Shown: piece by piece, positions 61,464-64,000 of the stretch
Position numbering within the stretch: the stretch's first letter is position 1
How the letters are laid out: each line of letters opens with the position of its first letter
Origin: Flavobacterium reichenbachii
GTDB lineage: Bacteria > Bacteroidota > Bacteroidia > Flavobacteriales > Flavobacteriaceae
DNA length: 64,000 nt
Reading direction: 5' to 3'
Assembly: GCF_002217435.1 (NCBI RefSeq)
Contig: NZ_MUHF01000007.1
Coordinates: forward strand, 254,715 to 318,714
Made by a program: the position numbers and the translations under genes
Notes under the pieces: model-generated
What the model saw: the letters and a program-made list of their open reading frames with translations, nothing else
Told to the model about the DNA's origin: nothing
The model's database searches: none

Positions 61464-62612
61464 CTATGCAATCCACGCTTCTTCAAATTTATCAACTACC
61501 CATTTACTTTTTATTTTTTTAATATAAATACGATAGCCATAGTTGCACATATTACCACAGTTAATTGCTGCCGTAAGCACACCGTATCTTTTCTCAGAAT
61601 CAAACTGGATTCTGCTGAGAATAAAAATGCCACGTATAGAATAACAGCATTCATTATATAATTTCCTTTCATTTTCTTTGGGTATTTTGAGTACATATTT
61701 AAGATGAAAGGCTTTGTATGCATCCAGTTTTTTTCTGTCAAATTTGTATTCCAGCGTGTCAGAAGAGCTATTTCCAGAAACCTCAGCATCTCTAAAATGA
61801 TCTTGAAGTTCTTTAGAATTGTCAATCGCAACTGCTTTATCCAATATAATAAGATCTACTGGAAACTGTTTTATTTTAAATTCTGCCAACTCTGCATTAA
61901 ATCGTTTGTTAGATTCCTTTATCTGGTTTAATTTATATTCTGAAGAATCCATGCCAGTTGGCGGAGGCGGTACATAACGGCGTCTGGCATTGACCCAAAG
62001 CGTATCCATAAGAGCAGGATAAACTTCATACATGGCATTTTTTTCAAATTCTAATGCTGTAGTTTTATTCTCGCAGCTTACAATCAGACTTACAAACAAT
62101 AAGACAATTGAAAATTTGAAGAGTTTTTTTAATCCAGAGAAACCCCAGATATTAGTGCTGTTTTTAATCTCATTTGGAGTATGATTATAAACTCCAGTTC
62201 CATCGTCGTATTGTTTTGGTATACAGTTAAAGGATTCTATAAAAACAATAAGTCCATTTATGCCTCCATATGGATACGAATAAGGATCGTATGTAAGGAT
62301 TGCCGTTGTGCTTGAAGTTTTTTCTAAATCAATATATGCTGCTTCATATTGAAGAGAGAGTAATTCAATTAAAGAATAAAAATGCCAGGTAGACTTTGTT
62401 TCTTTTGCCGTTTCAAAGTTTGGTCTTACATCTGCTTTAAAAAAACTAAATTTTTCAAGAGCATATTTCGGAAATTGATCTAACCAAAAACTCTCTTCTT
62501 GTATAATTGAATTGTTTTTAGAAATTTTTATTGCTTCAAAAGCTTTTTTTAAATCCTCGAACTGTTTTGAATCTAAAAATTCAAATTCTATATAACAATA
62601 ATTATTTTCCAT
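61464..62612 (-). CDS. Apparent fusion of a cytosolic domain and a lipoprotein
   Basis: A 382-residue open frame. Residues 1-155 look like a soluble cytosolic protein (MENNYCYIEFEFLDSKQFED). At residue 161 a typical lipoprotein signal begins inside the frame: LKKLFKFSIVLLFVSLIVSC, with lipobox cysteine Cys180, then a charged domain (about 181-382). In a free-standing gene the residue at 161 would be Met; here the codon is TTA (62130-62132). The frame thus joins two proteins that are normally separate, or the second half starts at an unusual codon. Families not recognised. Confidence 0.65.
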   Translation of the reverse strand: MENNYCYIEFEFLDSKQFEDLKKAFEAIKISKNNSIIQEESFWLDQFPKYALEKFSFFKADVRPNFETAKETKSTWHFYSLIELLSLQYEAAYIDLEKTSSTTAILTYDPYSYPYGGINGLIVFIESFNCIPKQYDDGTGVYNHTPNEIKNSTNIWGFSGLKKLFKFSIVLLFVSLIVSCENKTTALEFEKNAMYEVYPALMDTLWVNARRRYVPPPPTGMDSSEYKLNQIKESNKRFNAELAEFKIKQFPVDLIILDKAVAIDNSKELQDHFRDAEVSGNSSSDTLEYKFDRKKLDAYKAFHLKYVLKIPKENERKLYNECCYSIRGIFILSRIQFDSEKRYGVLTAAINCGNMCNYGYRIYIKKIKSKWVVDKFEEAWIA

Positions 62613-62631
62613 TTGCTGTAAACTTTAAATC

Positions 62632-63057
62632 CTAATTTAATAAATCGTCATTCATTTTGATGTTTACTGCAGTTTTCCACAAAAAACCTTCCTGATTATT
62701 CAGCAGCAATTTTGTTATTGACTTTTGCGATTTAAAAATGATTTTATTGTCATTATTTTCAATCTCAATTCTTTTTATAGATTCGGCAACGTCCTTTATT
62801 TGTTGATCATTCCAGACGCCTATTCCAAAATAAATGCCATCTTCATTTTCTTCGGTTTCAAGTGGTTTTAAATTAAAAACGATCGAATCTCCCTGTTGGA
62901 TTTTACTTAAACGTTCATATTTTGTTTTTGGGTCTATAGTGAGTTTTACCTTTACACTGCTCTTCCCATTATTTGTAAAGTTGAGATTTTGAGCAGGATC
63001 ACAGCTGGTAAAAAGCATTCCTGAAGCAAAGAGAAGTACAAAATATATTTTTCTCAT
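62632..63057 (-). CDS. Lipoprotein of unknown function
   Basis: A 141-residue protein with a lipoprotein signal (MRKIYFVLLFASGMLFTSC, lipidated Cys19). The mature domain opens DPAQNLNFTNNGKSSVKVKL, suggesting a small beta-sandwich. I start it at ATG 63057; the frame continues 15 codons upstream without a plausible leader. It lies 19 bp before the start of the fused gene, so the two may be co-transcribed. Confidence 0.72.
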   Translation of the reverse strand: MRKIYFVLLFASGMLFTSCDPAQNLNFTNNGKSSVKVKLTIDPKTKYERLSKIQQGDSIVFNLKPLETEENEDGIYFGIGVWNDQQIKDVAESIKRIEIENNDNKIIFKSQKSITKLLLNNQEGFLWKTAVNIKMNDDLLN

Positions 63058-63377
63058 ATTTATTAACCCGTGGGTGCAATTATTTTCAACACATAGAAAC
63101 ATAGTTTTTTTGAAGATTAAAAAAGGTGTTTCACTAATCTAAATGCACATAGTTTATCTCTGTGTGGAAACTCGTTTCTTTTGATCTTTTTTGAACACAA
63201 TCCTTTCCAGTTTCGAAGTTTCATTATCAGGACTATATTTCTATGTGTTAAAGCATATTTTTTATTTTATCCAACGGATCATATATTACCAATATATAAG
63301 GTTAGATTATTTAGGAAACTAAGATATAATTTAATTGTTACTAAAATCTATTTTTTTTGATCTGCTTAATTATGAAA
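63058..63377. other. Intergenic region with a spaced 12-bp inverted repeat
   Basis: AACACATAGAAA (63088-63099) and TTTCTATGTGTT (63238-63249) are perfect inverted repeats 138 bp apart. Between them are further related words (CACATAGTTTATCTCTGTGTG). I take it as a dispersed repeat of Flavobacterium type. No gene or RNA is recognised in the 320-bp gap. Confidence 0.55.
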
Positions 63378-64000
63378 TTAATAATTCAGATTTACTCCAA
63401 ACCCAATTCCCATATCGCTGTCATAATGTGTTGTAATTCCAAAATTTCTGCCGGCAATATATTTTAAACCAGCCATATATTCTTTATCGGTATTCCACAT
63501 TAAATTCATTCGTAAACGTCTTGACAGCGGAATATCTTTTCGTTCAAATTGCAGGCGCACATTTCCATCGGTGTAAACTTCAACTTGGGCTTTTATGAGC
63601 ATTGGTAAAGTATATTCTAGACCAGCGCTAAAAACAGATCGATTGTCTTTGGTATTGCTTTGTCCAAAAATATTTTGTTCCTGTTCGTCCATTCCCATTT
63701 TTCGGTATCGCCAGTCGAAACCAATAAAAGGCATCAGCCATTGATTTTTGCCAATGTATCGTCCAATATGCGTTTCGGTTTCATAACCATGTTTTTCATT
63801 ATAACCCAATCTCCATTCAGTTCCAATGCTCCATCTTGTGTTGCTGTACATTGCTTCACCGTCATTACCGTTGCTCGCAAAATCATTTTCGGCCATAAAA
63901 TGAAACATACGATCATCCATTTTTAACATTTTATAAGCCATTTCCGGATGATGAATTAACGGATTTGGAGCTGAATTTTCGTAACTGAAAATACGTCCCA
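63378..64000 (-). CDS. Multicopper oxidase fused to outer-membrane-barrel-like domain, C-terminal part
   Basis: The frame stays open to the window edge, so the N-terminal part lies outside. The first visible residues read GRIFSYENSAPNPLIHHPEM, the stretch that follows the last copper site in CopA-type multicopper oxidases of Bacteroidota. The rest (about 190 residues from MAYKMLKMDD) is a strand-rich, aromatic-rich domain ending THYDSDMGIGFGVNLNY with a terminal aromatic, resembling a CopB-like beta-barrel. Copper ligands are not within the window. The likely role is copper tolerance. Confidence 0.75.
   Translation of the reverse strand, partial: GRIFSYENSAPNPLIHHPEMAYKMLKMDDRMFHFMAENDFASNGNDGEAMYSNTRWSIGTEWRLGYNEKHGYETETHIGRYIGKNQWLMPFIGFDWRYRKMGMDEQEQNIFGQSNTKDNRSVFSAGLEYTLPMLIKAQVEVYTDGNVRLQFERKDIPLSRRLRMNLMWNTDKEYMAGLKYIAGRNFGITTHYDSDMGIGFGVNLNY

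Noticed and set aside
60403..63057. Toxin-immunity locus
   Set aside because: Small unknown secreted and membrane proteins are suggestive, but no toxin domain, Rhs/PAAR or T6SS/T9SS marker is visible.

Overview
The window is chromosomal DNA of a Flavobacterium-like member of the Bacteroidota. The evidence is the low GC content, promoters of the Bacteroidota type (TTTG, then 19-22 bp, then TAnnTTTG), genes mostly without a Shine-Dalgarno sequence, and typical family content: DUF5683 in a parAB-dapB-lepB-WbqC run, GIN/DUF2807 proteins, a TPR histidine kinase with a LytTR regulator, and a multicopper oxidase fused to a barrel domain. I see no phage, transposase, CRISPR array or integron. Gene calls rest on reading motifs in the sequence; no database search was run.

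Layout. 1-5.9 kb: a small regulated membrane-protein operon around an HTH_34 repressor, an orphan gene, and a TPR sensor kinase with a LytTR response regulator. 5.9-9.1 kb: rluF, then a cytochrome P450/ABM pair divergent from an ArsR-type regulator with a palindrome between them. 9.1-15 kb: housekeeping genes (alpha/beta hydrolase, coiled-coil ribbon protein, Nif3, lpxK, GAPDH, lipA). 15.2-17.1 kb: two tandem M48 metalloproteases. 17.2-28.4 kb: PH-domain protein, tonB, an ECF sigma factor coupled to a GT2 glycosyltransferase, PaiB-like protein, murB, a Tat-signal aminotransferase, a rhomboid, a GT4, DUF2461, recF and a TPR protein. 28.5-34.6 kb: ribH, mutL, two rhomboids, a membrane-anchored EEP enzyme and WbqC. 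34.7-39.3 kb: lepB, dapB, DUF5683, parB, parA. 39.5-43.2 kb: DUF3999 and DUF2339 membrane proteins.

43.4-49.6 kb holds the most interesting block. It is one tightly coupled six-gene operon: CDP-alcohol phosphatidyltransferase, CdsA-like cytidylyltransferase, patatin-fold protein, SDR, PAP2-dual-specificity phosphatase, and an alpha/beta hydrolase-methyltransferase fusion. Its domain set matches the Escherichia coli ynbABCD operon with two extra genes. Two of its proteins have altered catalytic residues. It looks like a dedicated pathway for an unknown CDP-activated lipid.

49.8-56.3 kb: tRNA-Pro, trxB, a padR-pspC-GIN-GIN envelope-stress-like operon, DUF4870 and DUF4442 proteins. 56.6-60.0 kb: a 1130-residue protein joining GH18-like, NodB deacetylase and GT2 synthase domains, probably for an amino-sugar exopolysaccharide. 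60.1-64 kb: small secreted, membrane and lipoprotein genes of unknown function, one of which looks like a gene fusion, and the C-terminal end of a multicopper oxidase-barrel protein cut by the window edge. Several dispersed, often palindromic repeats lie in the intergenic gaps.
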